A program made the position numbers and the translations under genes. Of a DNA stretch of 64,000 nt, positions 1-10,208 are shown piece by piece (the first letter of the stretch is position 1; every line of letters begins with the position of its first letter). Origin of the DNA: Oscillospiraceae bacterium (GTDB taxonomy: Bacteria > Bacillota > Clostridia > Oscillospirales > Ruminococcaceae); the NCBI GenBank assembly GCA_902766785.1, contig CACXEO010000090.1:1-64000 (forward strand), in the 5' to 3' direction. Below the pieces are notes generated by a model. That model made no database searches. It had not been told where the DNA came from and saw only the letters and a list, made by a program, of their open reading frames with translations.

Positions 1-1
1 A

Positions 2-50
2 CCTATCCGACACAATGGCCAAGTGCCGGATAGGAACGGCAAAATTTTTT
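2..50 (+). terminator. Probable terminator of an upstream gene
   Basis: Inverted repeat CCTATCCG (2-9) and CGGATAGG (27-34), extended inward by CAC/GTG across one mismatch, followed after ten bases by a T6 run (45-50). It probably ends a gene lying left of the window. The gap between stem and T run is long for a classical terminator, so this is tentative. Confidence 0.45.
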
Positions 51-133
51 ACACTTCTAATGCTTCTTTATCACACATTAGCAAAAAGTTGCGGAATACA
101 ATAAAACCGTATTTTTCAAGTGTTTCAGAAAAT

Positions 134-180
134 AATAAGCATGACGTTTTATCATAAAAACGTCGTGCTTATTTTATTTT
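134..180 (+). terminator. Rho-independent terminator
   Basis: A 17-base-pair stem (134-150 with 157-173, one T-G wobble), a six-base loop and a T-rich tail (TTATTTT). It isolates the glucan synthase gene at 275 from upstream transcription. The A-rich left flank could also let it work on the minus strand. Confidence 0.7.
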
Positions 181-274
181 TAACTGTAAGACGGTAAATT
201 CCGGGCGGAATCAGTTTCCTTGATATTATATCAGGGACGTTCAAATTTTAGGTAGGAAAAGGCGGTAGCGTTTC

Positions 275-3200
275 ATGTCAAACTCAATCTTAACTGCAGA
301 AGAAACCAAAATAATTCTCAAGACAGCTCAAAGGTTTACTTCCATGCATTATGGTTCGGTAAAACGGCTCAGCAGAAGTCTGCGTAAAAATGCGGACTGG
401 CTGCAAAAAAGCTACAGATCCGCGGCTGGAAAAGAAAACGGTTCGGCCGCAGACCGGACCTATGTAGAGCACTATTTTCTTCTTCAGAAAATGATTCGTG
501 AAAGTATAAAAGGTCTTCGCCGAAAAGATTTGCCGCAAACCGGCAATGTCCCGGACGTTTATTTTTTTGCGGAAACAATAATTGAAATAACTAATACGCC
601 GTTTTCTACGGCGTTTTTAATGGATTGTCTTGACGTGTTTCAAACAGTCCGTTATCTGACAAACAGCGAACATGAGTTTTTAAAAACAGCGCTTCATATT
701 GCCTTGGTTCAGTCTGTTGCCAACGAACGAAGCGGTGAGAACCGCGAGGAGGTTTTAGAAAACTGTTTTGCACAAATTTATGCGCTGGAAACAGTTGACT
801 TTGAGGCGATTTTGAATACCAAGAACCATTTAGAAGAATTATTGAGGCAGGATCCCTCGGGGGACTATCCTAAAATGGATCGGAGAACAAGAGCCGTCTA
901 CCGGTTTAAAGTTAGCAAATTGGCAGTTCTATGGAAGAAAAACGATGCTGAGACGGTGGAATATCTGCTCACTGGAAAAGAAGATGTTGCACGTCCCGAA
1001 TCCGGCTTGGCTGAAAAACAACATATCGGTTTTCGGATTTATAGGGAATACGATGCGGCGTTTCACCCTAATTTGCTGAAAGCTTTTTACATGCCGGCGC
1101 TGTTTGTTACCCCTGCGGCTATTTCCCTTCTGGCAGCTGTCCTACTTGGGGCATATTGGCTGCCGCTGCTGGTGTTTATCCCTTTTTATGAAATTTGTAA
1201 ACAATTGATTGATGCAATTTGTTCTTTCTTTGTCAAAAGTGAGTATCTTCCCCGCATGAGGGTGACAGACAGGCTTTTAAATGAAAATAAAACAGTTCTC
1301 GCTCTTTCCACAATGATCACATCCAAAAATGATGTCACCGAATTAGCACCGCGCCTTGAAGACCTATATTACAAGACATTTTCCCCCCATATCGGTATTT
1401 GTGTCCTGGCCGACCTGAAGGCGGCGGAATACCCGGAACTTTTAGAAGATCAGATCCTTTTGAAGTTGCTGGAAGAAGAAATAAACAGGCTTAATCGTGT
1501 TTACGGCAATCATTTTACCGTTTTGGTCCGCAAACGAAAATATTCCAAAACGCAGGAACAGTACAGTGGCTTTGACCGTAAAAGGGGAGCAGTGTGTGAT
1601 CTTGTCAGACTAATGAACGGAGAGAAAATTGATTTCTACCTTTCCGCTGGCAATATAGATTTTTTGAGAGAAGCAAAATATTTTCTGGCGCTCGATGCTG
1701 ATACTGTCCCCCTGCTGGAAACAGTACAGGAGCTTGTCAGCGTCGCTGCACATCCTTTAAACCAGCCGCTCGTTGATGAAGAGGCAGGAATGGTACGAAG
1801 CGGCTATGGAATTTTTGTTCCTCGTGTTTCTTCCGACCTTAGTTCAGTTACCAAAACCCCTTTCGCAAAAATTATGGGGGGTCAGGGTGGAATCCAGGCG
1901 TACGATCCCGTTTCTCCAGACCTGTATCAGGACCTTTTCGAAGAGAGCATTTTTGCCGGGAAAGGCCTGATCAACGCCAAGTTATTCTACCGCTTGGTAG
2001 CTGATATTTTTGTGGAGGAAACCGTTTTAAGCCACGATATTCTAGAGGGTTCTTTTTTAAGGACTTGCTATGTTTCCGATATTGAGTTTCTTGATTCATT
2101 TCCGCCTACAGCATCGGCGTATTTCAAGCGCCAGCACCGCTGGGTGAGGGGAGATGCGCAGAATACCTGCTTTCTTTTCCACTCAATTCCGACGGCGGAC
2201 GGAAAGCGGAAAAATCCTTTGGGATTCTTAAACCGCTATAAGTTGCTTGACAATCTAAGAAGGGCGGTAACTCCGGTCTTCTCACTCCTTTGTTTGATCA
2301 CATCATTCTTTGTTCCATATGCACCATTGCGCCAAAGCCTTGTTATGACCGCTTTTTTTGCTACTACACTTCCATACCTGATTGGGGTTATACTTTCATT
2401 GTTTTACAGCGGAGCCGCTTCTTTTTCTTCCCGTTACTATTCAGGCGGACTGCCGGCAAGTGCTGAGCTGCTGCTCAAAGCTCTGTTCAGTCTCCTGTTT
2501 CTGCCGCATAACGCTTATATTAACGCGGACGCTATGATACGTGCCTGGTACCGCAGGGGCGTTTCCCATAAAAATATGCTTGAGTGGACAACTGCTGCCC
2601 AGAGCGAAAAGGCGAAGTCAAGCGTTGGCGGGTTAATCCGCACCTTTTTCTTTTCAATCCTGATGGGGGTCTTCTTTTTGCTTTCATCCTATGGAAGCCT
2701 GCGGCTGTTTGGGATTATTTTTCTTTTCGCATTTTTTGCGGCAATCGTCTCCTCGGAGCCATATGCGAGTCAATCCTCAAAAATGGCACCGGAAATGCGG
2801 GAACAACTGGTTACAGAAATGGCACGGATGTTCAATTTCTACCAGGTTTATGCAAATGAACAGGAGCATTACCTTCCGCCTGATAACATACAATTTGCTC
2901 CGGTTTACCGAATTGCGCACCGCACGTCGCCGACTAATATAGGGTTTATGATGCTTTCGGTGTTGGCTGCACGAGACTGTGATATCATTGACAGCAGGAC
3001 TATGCTCTGTCAGATAGAGAACACCCTGGATACCGTTGAACGGCTTGAAAAATGGCATGGAAACCTCTATAACTGGTACGATACCCGCACCCTTTCCGTT
3101 TTAACACCCCGTTTTGTCTCCACAGTTGACAGCGGCAATTTCCTCTGCGCGTTGATTGCCCTCAAAGAGGGACTGAAAGAATACGCCAAAGACGATGTTG

Positions 3201-6200
3201 CATTTACCAAGGTAATCGACCGTCTGATTGCGTTGATTGAGGGGGCAAACTTAAGTCCGCTTTTCGACGAAAAGAAAAAGCTTTTTTCCATCGGGTACGA
3301 TGCGGACGAGGAGGAACTCAGCACATCCCATTATGATATGTTGATGAGTGAAGCGCGGATGACAAGCTATTTTGCAATTGCAAAAAAGCTTGCGCCGGTT
3401 TCACACTGGGGAGCCCTTTCCCGCCGTCTTAGTCGCCTAAAATCTTATAAAGGGCCTGTCTCCTGGACGGGGACAATATTTGAATACTTTATGCCGGAGC
3501 TTTTTCTGTCCTGTACGGAGGGTTCGCTCGGCTACGAGGCATTACGGTTTTGTTTGCACGTCCAACGGAACTATGCCGCAAAACTCAAACTGCCGTATGG
3601 GATATCGGAAAGTGGGATTTATTCCTTTGACGCTGATTTAAATTATCAGTATAAGGCAAACGGTGTTCAGAGAATTGCCCTGAAAAGCCATATGAACGAA
3701 GATGTTGTTGTCTCTCCGTATTCCTCTTATCTTTCATTACCTTTCCGTGCCAAGGAGGCGGTGAAAAATTTGACAAGACTTCGCCGGATGGGGATGTTTG
3801 GCCGTTTCGGATTTTATGAGGCCGTAGACTTTACACCGAAAAGGATAGGGGAACAACCCTTTGAAATAATCAAAAGTTTTATGGCGCACCACATTGGAAT
3901 GAGCATTCTGGCGCTGGATAACGCCGTCAATGACGGAATCATTCAAAAACGTTTCTTAGCCGACCGTCAAATGAGGAGCGCGAGAGAATTGCTTCAGGAA
4001 AAAATAACAAACGGAACAGAACTATACGACGAGCCATATACCGAGAAAGTGAGCAGGCTCAACGAATCGGAAGTGACGGAGGAATTTATCTACACCAAAG
4101 TTTACCCGCAACGTCCCCGGGTCAAGGTTTTATCAAATCAGGAACTGACCGCTCTGTATACCGATAGCGGGATCGAGTTGATGTTCTATCGGGGAAACGA
4201 AGTTTTACGAAGGACGACGAATCTACTACAGAAACCAAACGGCTTTTTTGCCCTGCTAAAGCTTTCTGACCGCGTTTTGTCGCTGACGGAAGCGCCTTTT
4301 TATGGAACGGATATCGAACGTGAAACGCACTTCAGAGACGATAAAGTAACCTTTAAGTCAAGGAACGCTGAGATTAAAACCGAATTTTCCTCGCAGATTT
4401 CCCGTTCTGCGCCATGCGAAATAAAGACAATACGGCTGGAAAACAGAAAAAACCAGAATGAAGAAGCGGAGCTTCTGCTTTACCTGGAAGCGGCTCTTGC
4501 CGCTCAAAATGACGACGCAGCCCACCTCGCGTTTTCAAAGTTGTTCGTAGAAATCAGCTATCACGCCGATACCAACATTGTAGTTGCGCGGCGTAAAAAC
4601 CGGATGGGGGAGGACACCCTTTATTTGGCCGTTGGCTTTGCGGAGGATATTTCTTTTTCACTCGAATCCAACCGTGAAAATGTGCTGCGCTCCCCGCAGG
4701 GAATCTTTTCTTTAGCCAATGCTTTCAAGATAGACTTCACCGCAAAAACAAGCGGCGTACCTGACCCCTGCATTGCACTGCGCACCAAGGTCAGTCTGCC
4801 GCAGCGTGGAAGCAAAACGCTTCACTTCATCCTTTCGGTGGGGCAGACGCTCCAGCAGGCGGTAGATGGCCTGATAGGCAGCAGGAGAGACCTGACGGAC
4901 TCTGAGTGTCCGGCGGCCGTATCCCCTTTGTTACAGCATACCGCACCTGGCAGGCTTGCCGATACGGTAATCCCTCAGTTATTCTTTGAGGGAAGGCTTC
5001 ACTCAAAAACGCTTGAAGCCAGTGCCAAAAATGCCCTGCCGCGCGAAACGCTTTGGCAGTTTGGTATTTCCGGGGATTATCCCATTATTCTTGTGGAGCT
5101 GACGGGGGAAGGGGACAAGGATCGTGTTCGGAACTATATTGAACTGCACCAGATATTAAAACAGGTTGGGATCATGTCCGACCTTGTTTTTACCTACTCC
5201 GGCGATCCTGAAAAATCGGAGCTGGTATTCCAGATGTATACCGACCTTTCTCTCCGGGAGTTTGAAAATAATTTCCAGGTTGGGCGCGAACACCTGTATT
5301 ATGTCGACCTGACGGCGGAACCCCCTGAACTGCTCGGCCTTTTCCAGGCGTCGGCAAGCCACATTGCCTCGCTCTCCCTTTCGGCGATCAATATTCCGCC
5401 GGATGATTATTCGCCGGTACTGCTTCACCCTGTCCTTGCGGAAGAAGGTCTCCCCGATAATTCCCTTAAAGTGGTAAACGGCGCTTTTCATGATGATTCC
5501 TTTTTTGCCCGGCCTGGAACCAAGTTGCCATGGTCGCACATCCTTGCAAACGACCTTTTCGGTACTTTGCTGACAAATAAATCTTTGGGTTATACCTGGG
5601 CGGTCAACTCACGTGAGAATAAGCTAACTCCCTGGAGCAATGACACCATGGCGGACCACACCGGCGAATATCTTCTTTTAAAAGTTGATGAAACCACCTA
5701 TAACCTCTGTTACGGGGCGCAGGTAGAGTTTTCACCCTCCAGGGCGGTTTACCGCGGAAGGGCAGGCTGCGTTTCCTATACGCTTCAAGTCACTGTCGAT
5801 CCATCAGAGTCACGGAAAAACATCAGGCTGAGTCTTGATTCTTCCGGACAAGAAACGGTTTCGGCGGTTTGCGCTTACTACACCGAGCCTATTTTCCATT
5901 CTGATGAAAAATACCGGCGTTTTCTTACAGGTAAAACAGAGGGGAATAAATGTATCCTCAAAAATCCGTTTACGGTGATTCCCGGGTCTTCCCTTGAATT
6001 GTCTGCTGATAATTCTGAGTGCTTCTTCTGCTTCAACAGCGTCGACTTTTTCTCCGGCCGCTGGATAGAGTCAAAACAAACGCTGCCAAACGGGGAAGCC
6101 TGCGCCGCAGCAGTTTGCCCGTTTAAACTTTCGTCAGGCCAGACAAAAGAGGTTTCATTTATATTGGAGTATAAAATAAGCGGTAAGCCGCTGAAAGCTA

Positions 6201-7696
6201 GTACGGTAAAACCGGCTCATAAATTTCAAATCAGTACGCCGGATCAGACGCTGAACGCCCTGTTCAATACCTGGATTCCCTACCAGGCGGAAATCTGCAG
6301 GATGACGGCCCGGACCGGGTTCTACCAATGTGGAGGAGCTTACGGCTTCCGAGACCAGCTTCAGGACGCTTCTGCAGTTTTGCTCTGGAATCCCGAAAAA
6401 ACCAAAAAACACCTATTGCGGGCCTGCAGCCGCCAATTTGAAGAAGGTGACGTTCTGCACTGGTGGCATGAATTGCCTGAAACAGCAGGGGGCGTCAAAG
6501 GAGTGCGTACGACCTGCTCAGATGACCTTATCTGGCTGCCTTACGCTGTCTGCGAATATTTGGAAAAAACAGGTGATTACACCCTTTTAAATGAAAAAGC
6601 CCCGTTTGCAGCAGGGGAGATATTGCCAGAGGGCGAACAGGAGCGGTATATTTCCGTAAGCATTACTAAACGGGAAGCTACGGTCTATGAACACTGCAAG
6701 CTTGCTCTGGAGCGCGCTTTCCGGACCGGTGAACACGGGCTCCCGTTGATTGGAAACGGCGACTGGAACGACGGGCTAAACCGGATCGGCGTGCAGGAGA
6801 AGGGCGAAAGCGTCTGGCTGGCGGAATTTCTTGCACTGACCCTGCGCAGGTTTGCTAAGGTATGCGCTGAAAAACAGGATATTCCAAGTGAAGAAGCATT
6901 CCGGAGCAAAGCAGATTCCCTTTGCGATGCAGTTAGCCGGCACGCCTGGGACGGCGGATGGTTCCTCAGAGCGTTTACCGACGACGGTCGGATTCTTGGA
7001 TCAAAAGATTCACAGGAAAATACAATTGATTCACTGCCTCAGAGCTTTAGTGTTTTTGCAGGATTAGAACCTGAAAAACACCGGATCCTAGCGCTGGAAA
7101 ATGCGTGGAATTACTTGGTGGATAAAGAGGCAGGAATCATAAAACTCTTTAACGTCCCTTTTACTGGAAAAATGAAAGACGTAGGATATATCCAGTCTTA
7201 CCCGGCAGGTGTACGTGAAAATGGGGGACAGTATACCCATGCGGCTGTTTGGCTGACAATGGCAATGCTTCTTGCCGGTGAGCGGGAAAAGGGATACCGC
7301 ATGGTGCAGATGCTCAACCCTGCCAATCATTCATTAGATGAAAAACAGGCGAAACAATATTTAACGGAACCCTATTACCTGGACGGTGATGTATATGCTA
7401 ATCCGGATCAATACGCAAGAGGCGGCTGGAGCATTTATACCGGAGCGGCCGGTTGGTATTTCCGCTGTATTCTTGAAACACTTCTTGGTTTTGCCTTTTC
7501 AGGGGATTTTATTACTATATCCCCGCGTGTACCGGACGAATGGGATCAATGGTCAGCCGAACTTGTCTACAGAGGTACCAAATTGCATGTCAGCGCACGC
7601 CGTGCAGAGCGCAATGCTATTCTGGACCAGGGCGTTGAATGCAAAAAAATATTCTGTGACGGCGGTGAAAAAGAAATTGAGCTGCTTTACAATTAA
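275..7696 (+). CDS. Cyclic beta-1,2-glucan synthase-like protein (GT84 + glycoamylase-type domain + GH94)
   Basis: A 2473-residue membrane enzyme with the architecture of NdvB/Cgs cyclic beta-1,2-glucan synthases, which polymerise UDP-glucose and process the chain. Seen: hydrophobic segments near residues 275-310; a processive glycosyltransferase core with DAD near 472 and QHRW near 618; more membrane segments near 665-735 and 790-825; a glycoamylase-type motif MAHHIGMS near 1202; a C-terminal GH94 phosphorylase-like region with the catalytic-type motif NGDWNDG near 2162. All three modules of the proteobacterial enzymes are present although the host is Gram-positive, and no glucan exporter lies nearby. 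The ATG follows an AAAGGCGG-like SD. Product linkage and cyclisation are inferred from family only. Its 7.4 kb frame is intact. Confidence 0.88.
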   Translation: MSNSILTAEETKIILKTAQRFTSMHYGSVKRLSRSLRKNADWLQKSYRSAAGKENGSAADRTYVEHYFLLQKMIRESIKGLRRKDLPQTGNVPDVYFFAETIIEITNTPFSTAFLMDCLDVFQTVRYLTNSEHEFLKTALHIALVQSVANERSGENREEVLENCFAQIYALETVDFEAILNTKNHLEELLRQDPSGDYPKMDRRTRAVYRFKVSKLAVLWKKNDAETVEYLLTGKEDVARPESGLAEKQHIGFRIYREYDAAFHPNLLKAFYMPALFVTPAAISLLAAVLLGAYWLPLLVFIPFYEICKQLIDAICSFFVKSEYLPRMRVTDRLLNENKTVLALSTMITSKNDVTELAPRLEDLYYKTFSPHIGICVLADLKAAEYPELLEDQILLKLLEEEINRLNRVYGNHFTVLVRKRKYSKTQEQYSGFDRKRGAVCDLVRLMNGEKIDFYLSAGNIDFLREAKYFLALDADTVPLLETVQELVSVAAHPLNQPLVDEEAGMVRSGYGIFVPRVSSDLSSVTKTPFAKIMGGQGGIQAYDPVSPDLYQDLFEESIFAGKGLINAKLFYRLVADIFVEETVLSHDILEGSFLRTCYVSDIEFLDSFPPTASAYFKRQHRWVRGDAQNTCFLFHSIPTADGKRKNPLGFLNRYKLLDNLRRAVTPVFSLLCLITSFFVPYAPLRQSLVMTAFFATTLPYLIGVILSLFYSGAASFSSRYYSGGLPASAELLLKALFSLLFLPHNAYINADAMIRAWYRRGVSHKNMLEWTTAAQSEKAKSSVGGLIRTFFFSILMGVFFLLSSYGSLRLFGIIFLFAFFAAIVSSEPYASQSSKMAPEMREQLVTEMARMFNFYQVYANEQEHYLPPDNIQFAPVYRIAHRTSPTNIGFMMLSVLAARDCDIIDSRTMLCQIENTLDTVERLEKWHGNLYNWYDTRTLSVLTPRFVSTVDSGNFLCALIALKEGLKEYAKDDVAFTKVIDRLIALIEGANLSPLFDEKKKLFSIGYDADEEELSTSHYDMLMSEARMTSYFAIAKKLAPVSHWGALSRRLSRLKSYKGPVSWTGTIFEYFMPELFLSCTEGSLGYEALRFCLHVQRNYAAKLKLPYGISESGIYSFDADLNYQYKANGVQRIALKSHMNEDVVVSPYSSYLSLPFRAKEAVKNLTRLRRMGMFGRFGFYEAVDFTPKRIGEQPFEIIKSFMAHHIGMSILALDNAVNDGIIQKRFLADRQMRSARELLQEKITNGTELYDEPYTEKVSRLNESEVTEEFIYTKVYPQRPRVKVLSNQELTALYTDSGIELMFYRGNEVLRRTTNLLQKPNGFFALLKLSDRVLSLTEAPFYGTDIERETHFRDDKVTFKSRNAEIKTEFSSQISRSAPCEIKTIRLENRKNQNEEAELLLYLEAALAAQNDDAAHLAFSKLFVEISYHADTNIVVARRKNRMGEDTLYLAVGFAEDISFSLESNRENVLRSPQGIFSLANAFKIDFTAKTSGVPDPCIALRTKVSLPQRGSKTLHFILSVGQTLQQAVDGLIGSRRDLTDSECPAAVSPLLQHTAPGRLADTVIPQLFFEGRLHSKTLEASAKNALPRETLWQFGISGDYPIILVELTGEGDKDRVRNYIELHQILKQVGIMSDLVFTYSGDPEKSELVFQMYTDLSLREFENNFQVGREHLYYVDLTAEPPELLGLFQASASHIASLSLSAINIPPDDYSPVLLHPVLAEEGLPDNSLKVVNGAFHDDSFFARPGTKLPWSHILANDLFGTLLTNKSLGYTWAVNSRENKLTPWSNDTMADHTGEYLLLKVDETTYNLCYGAQVEFSPSRAVYRGRAGCVSYTLQVTVDPSESRKNIRLSLDSSGQETVSAVCAYYTEPIFHSDEKYRRFLTGKTEGNKCILKNPFTVIPGSSLELSADNSECFFCFNSVDFFSGRWIESKQTLPNGEACAAAVCPFKLSSGQTKEVSFILEYKISGKPLKASTVKPAHKFQISTPDQTLNALFNTWIPYQAEICRMTARTGFYQCGGAYGFRDQLQDASAVLLWNPEKTKKHLLRACSRQFEEGDVLHWWHELPETAGGVKGVRTTCSDDLIWLPYAVCEYLEKTGDYTLLNEKAPFAAGEILPEGEQERYISVSITKREATVYEHCKLALERAFRTGEHGLPLIGNGDWNDGLNRIGVQEKGESVWLAEFLALTLRRFAKVCAEKQDIPSEEAFRSKADSLCDAVSRHAWDGGWFLRAFTDDGRILGSKDSQENTIDSLPQSFSVFAGLEPEKHRILALENAWNYLVDKEAGIIKLFNVPFTGKMKDVGYIQSYPAGVRENGGQYTHAAVWLTMAMLLAGEREKGYRMVQMLNPANHSLDEKQAKQYLTEPYYLDGDVYANPDQYARGGWSIYTGAAGWYFRCILETLLGFAFSGDFITISPRVPDEWDQWSAELVYRGTKLHVSARRAERNAILDQGVECKKIFCDGGEKEIELLYN

Positions 7697-7727
7697 ATTT
7701 TGTAACCGAACTGTCAACCTCTTGTAG

Positions 7728-7756
7728 TTGACAAATAATTTTAGGATTGCTATGAT
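7728..7756 (+). promoter_or_regulatory. Sigma-A-type promoter of the PASTA protein gene
   Basis: TTGACA at 7728-7733, a 17-base spacer and TATGAT at 7751-7756. The predicted start leaves a leader of roughly 90 bases before the ATG at 7855. A short dyad (GTCAAC at 7713-7718, GTTGAC at 7727-7732) overlaps the -35 box and could be an operator. Confidence 0.75.
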
Positions 7757-7854
7757 AAATAAAAATAGTTGTGTAACAGCTGTTTTGAATTGCTCAAATG
7801 GTAAATTTATATTTTACCCCGAGTGATCTGATACTAAAATTATGAGGTGGGCAT

Positions 7855-9498
7855 ATGGGCGATATTAAACGGCGTTGTATCGGCTGCATGAAGGAAATAG
7901 AAAACGTTCAGGTCTGCCCTTATTGCGGTTATAATGAGAAAACGCCAATTTCCAAAGACTATCTGGCGCCGCGCACCCTGTTAAATGACCGTTACTTGGT
8001 TGGAAAGCCTCTTCGTTACAATGGAGAAGGCGTCACTTATATTGCTTACGACCTTGTAGTAGACAGCGTTGTAGAAGTTAGGGAATATTTTCCCGATAAA
8101 CTTTGTACTCGTTCTGACGACGGTTCCCAGGACCTTGTAATTATACCGGGATTTGAAGCTCAGTTTAAAGCATTGCTAATTGATTTTGCCGAATTAAATG
8201 AAAGTTTGATTAAGATGCGTACACTGACCAGTATTGAGCAGACGTACGAAGTCTTTGAGGCGAACAATACGGTTTACGCGGTTAAGGAACATGTGCAGGG
8301 GGTCACTTTTGCCCAGTTTTTGACTGAAAACGCCGGGGAGCTTGACTGGGAAGAAACTTATACGCTGTTTGAACCGCTTCTCAAAAATATATCGGCAATG
8401 CATGCCTATCAAATTCTTCACCGCGGCATTTCACCCGATACTATCCGTGTGACAAGACGCCGCGAACTTAAACTCTGCGATTTTTGTATTTCTTCTGCAA
8501 GGAATGTTAAAACAGAAATATCAGCGCAGGTTTTTATGGGCTATGCTGCGCCGGAGCAATTCTCCTCTTCTGTTTACCAGGGTACCTGGACCGACGTTTA
8601 TGCAGTCAGTGCCCTGCTTTACAGGGCTCTGACTGGCTCTAGGCCTCCCGAAGCCGGTAACCGGGGATATATGGAAAATATTATTCCACCCAGTATTCTG
8701 AACCATTCTGTGCCTTCTGCAGTGTCCGACGCGATTTTAAAAGGCCTTTCTCAATTAACAGAAAACCGGACAAAAACAGTGGGCGTTTTATTGTCTGAGC
8801 TTTCCGCGGCCGGGGAGAATATCCAGATTAAAATTGAAGAGCGAGAGCCGCCTGAAAAGAAGAAACCGAAACGGTACGGTCTGCTTGCCCTGCTGATCAC
8901 TTCTGGAATCCTGGTTGTAGTCGGCACAATTATTGTGATTTTCGCACTTTCCGGAAACGGAAGGAGCTCGTCTTCGGAAGACAGTTCCAGCAGTTTGGAT
9001 TCCTCTTTCTCATCAAGCGATATTTCAGATGAATCTTTCAGTTCTTCAGAGGCTTCTTCAAGTTCGTCCTCTGAATCTTCCATCAACGGAACTGCCTATG
9101 CAATGCCGAAGTTAATTGACCAGATGTATGAGTCGGTTAAAAACAATACCAGTTATAAGGGTATGATTGTTGTTGAACCGGAGTATGTTTACAACGACAA
9201 TGTGGACAAAGGAAAAATCTTTGAGCAAAGTGTAGAACCAGATTCATTAATTTCCGCCAATACGACTGTCAAAGTTAAGGTGAGCAAGGGAACGAGGTAC
9301 CCTACGATTCCGAGTTTCGCCGGAATGAAAAAAGATGCGTATTTGTCTTTGCTTGGCGATAGGGGAATCCCTCATACGGTTGTCGGCGAGGAGAGTGAAG
9401 ATGTAGAGCCGGGTTATGTTATTTCAGTCAACCCACAGCCTGGTTCGACTATTGACCTGGAAGGCAGTACAAAAGTTGAGGTTGTGATTTCGAGATAG
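7855..9498 (+). CDS. Zinc-ribbon, kinase-fold (catalytically degenerate), transmembrane PASTA protein
   Basis: 547 residues. Order seen: an N-terminal zinc ribbon (two CxxC pairs within residues 8-25); a Ser/Thr kinase-like fold (about 40-310); a membrane helix (about 341-365); a Ser/Asp/Glu-rich linker (about 368-412); two PASTA-like repeats to the C terminus. The fold matches clostridial zinc-ribbon kinases, but the VAIK lysine is Arg76, HRD is HRG (Gly191), the following catalytic Asn is Thr and DFG is DFC (209-211); the glycine loop is also degraded. APEQ is kept. It is therefore probably a pseudokinase: cytoplasmic scaffold or sensor with an outside PASTA region that in relatives binds muropeptides or lipid II. 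SD GAGGTGG lies five bases before the ATG. Confidence 0.85.
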   Translation: MGDIKRRCIGCMKEIENVQVCPYCGYNEKTPISKDYLAPRTLLNDRYLVGKPLRYNGEGVTYIAYDLVVDSVVEVREYFPDKLCTRSDDGSQDLVIIPGFEAQFKALLIDFAELNESLIKMRTLTSIEQTYEVFEANNTVYAVKEHVQGVTFAQFLTENAGELDWEETYTLFEPLLKNISAMHAYQILHRGISPDTIRVTRRRELKLCDFCISSARNVKTEISAQVFMGYAAPEQFSSSVYQGTWTDVYAVSALLYRALTGSRPPEAGNRGYMENIIPPSILNHSVPSAVSDAILKGLSQLTENRTKTVGVLLSELSAAGENIQIKIEEREPPEKKKPKRYGLLALLITSGILVVVGTIIVIFALSGNGRSSSSEDSSSSLDSSFSSSDISDESFSSSEASSSSSSESSINGTAYAMPKLIDQMYESVKNNTSYKGMIVVEPEYVYNDNVDKGKIFEQSVEPDSLISANTTVKVKVSKGTRYPTIPSFAGMKKDAYLSLLGDRGIPHTVVGEESEDVEPGYVISVNPQPGSTIDLEGSTKVEVVISR

Positions 9499-9525
9499 CT
9501 GGAAAAAGCTGTCAGGTTTATTGTG

Positions 9526-9565
9526 AAAAAGCCCGCAGTAACAAAACTGTTACTGCGGGCTTTTT
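9526..9565. terminator. Bidirectional terminator between the PASTA gene and mntP
   Basis: A 13-base-pair perfect stem (9531-9543 with 9548-9560), loop AAAC, flanked by A5 on the left and T5 on the right. It can therefore end transcription of both convergent genes. Confidence 0.85.
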
Positions 9566-9611
9566 ATAGTTGCGCAAGAGTATTTCATGCATCACTTTTA
9601 CCGAAAAACAC

Positions 9612-10187
9612 TTATGCACCGGTCATCATATGTTCAATAAAAATCTTGAGACCTATCCCCACCAGAATCAGCCCGCCGATCAATTCGGCTTTATCTGCCA
9701 GCTTTTGCCCAACCTTATGGGCAATCAGGATCGCGAGCAGGCAGATAAGGAAGGTGGTGGCCATAATAATAAGTGAAGAGGTGTAAATGTTGGTGTCAAG
9801 AGCCGAAAGACTGATACCGACGGCAAGTGCGTCGATACTGGTAGCAATTGCCTGAACCGTCACCAGTTTGGTGGTAAGCCTGAAATTTACCTCACATGCT
9901 TCACCCTCACCGCGGTTTCGCAGGGTTTCATATATCATTTTACCGCCAATAAACAGAAGAAGCAAAAGTGCAACCCAGTGGTCGTACGACATGATATAGT
10001 TCTGAAAAAGAGAAGCTCCGAAATAACCGATCAGTGGCATTAGGCACTGGAACAGAGCAAACGCGCCGCACATGAGAAAAATATCCCGCGCGGTCAATTT
10101 TTTTAAGCAGAGCGCGTTAGACATTGAAACCGCTGCCGCGTCCATAGAAAGGCCGACTGCCACTAAAATAATTTCCCATACACTCAT
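9612..10187 (-). CDS. mntP: Manganese efflux pump MntP
   Basis: 191 residues, the usual MntP/YebN length, with about six hydrophobic segments arranged as two related three-helix halves. The acidic signatures of the family are visible: GLSMDAAAVS near residue 13 and SIDALAVG near residue 117, both carrying the membrane Asp needed for Mn(II) export. It is the last gene of the queA-tgt-mntP unit, 21 bases after tgt. No Mn riboswitch (yybP-ykoY) precedes it here, so expression probably follows the tRNA-modification genes. Confidence 0.9.
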   Translation of the reverse strand: MSVWEIILVAVGLSMDAAAVSMSNALCLKKLTARDIFLMCGAFALFQCLMPLIGYFGASLFQNYIMSYDHWVALLLLLFIGGKMIYETLRNRGEGEACEVNFRLTTKLVTVQAIATSIDALAVGISLSALDTNIYTSSLIIMATTFLICLLAILIAHKVGQKLADKAELIGGLILVGIGLKIFIEHMMTGA

Positions 10188-10208
10188 AACATCATTCAGT
10201 TCCTTTGC

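Noticed and set aside
8751..9086. Minus-strand ORF rich in Glu and Ser
   Set aside because: Antisense image of the Ser-rich linker of the PASTA protein; no SD or family similarity.
9523..9786. Plus-strand ORF starting in the terminator
   Set aside because: Begins within the bidirectional terminator and runs antisense to mntP.
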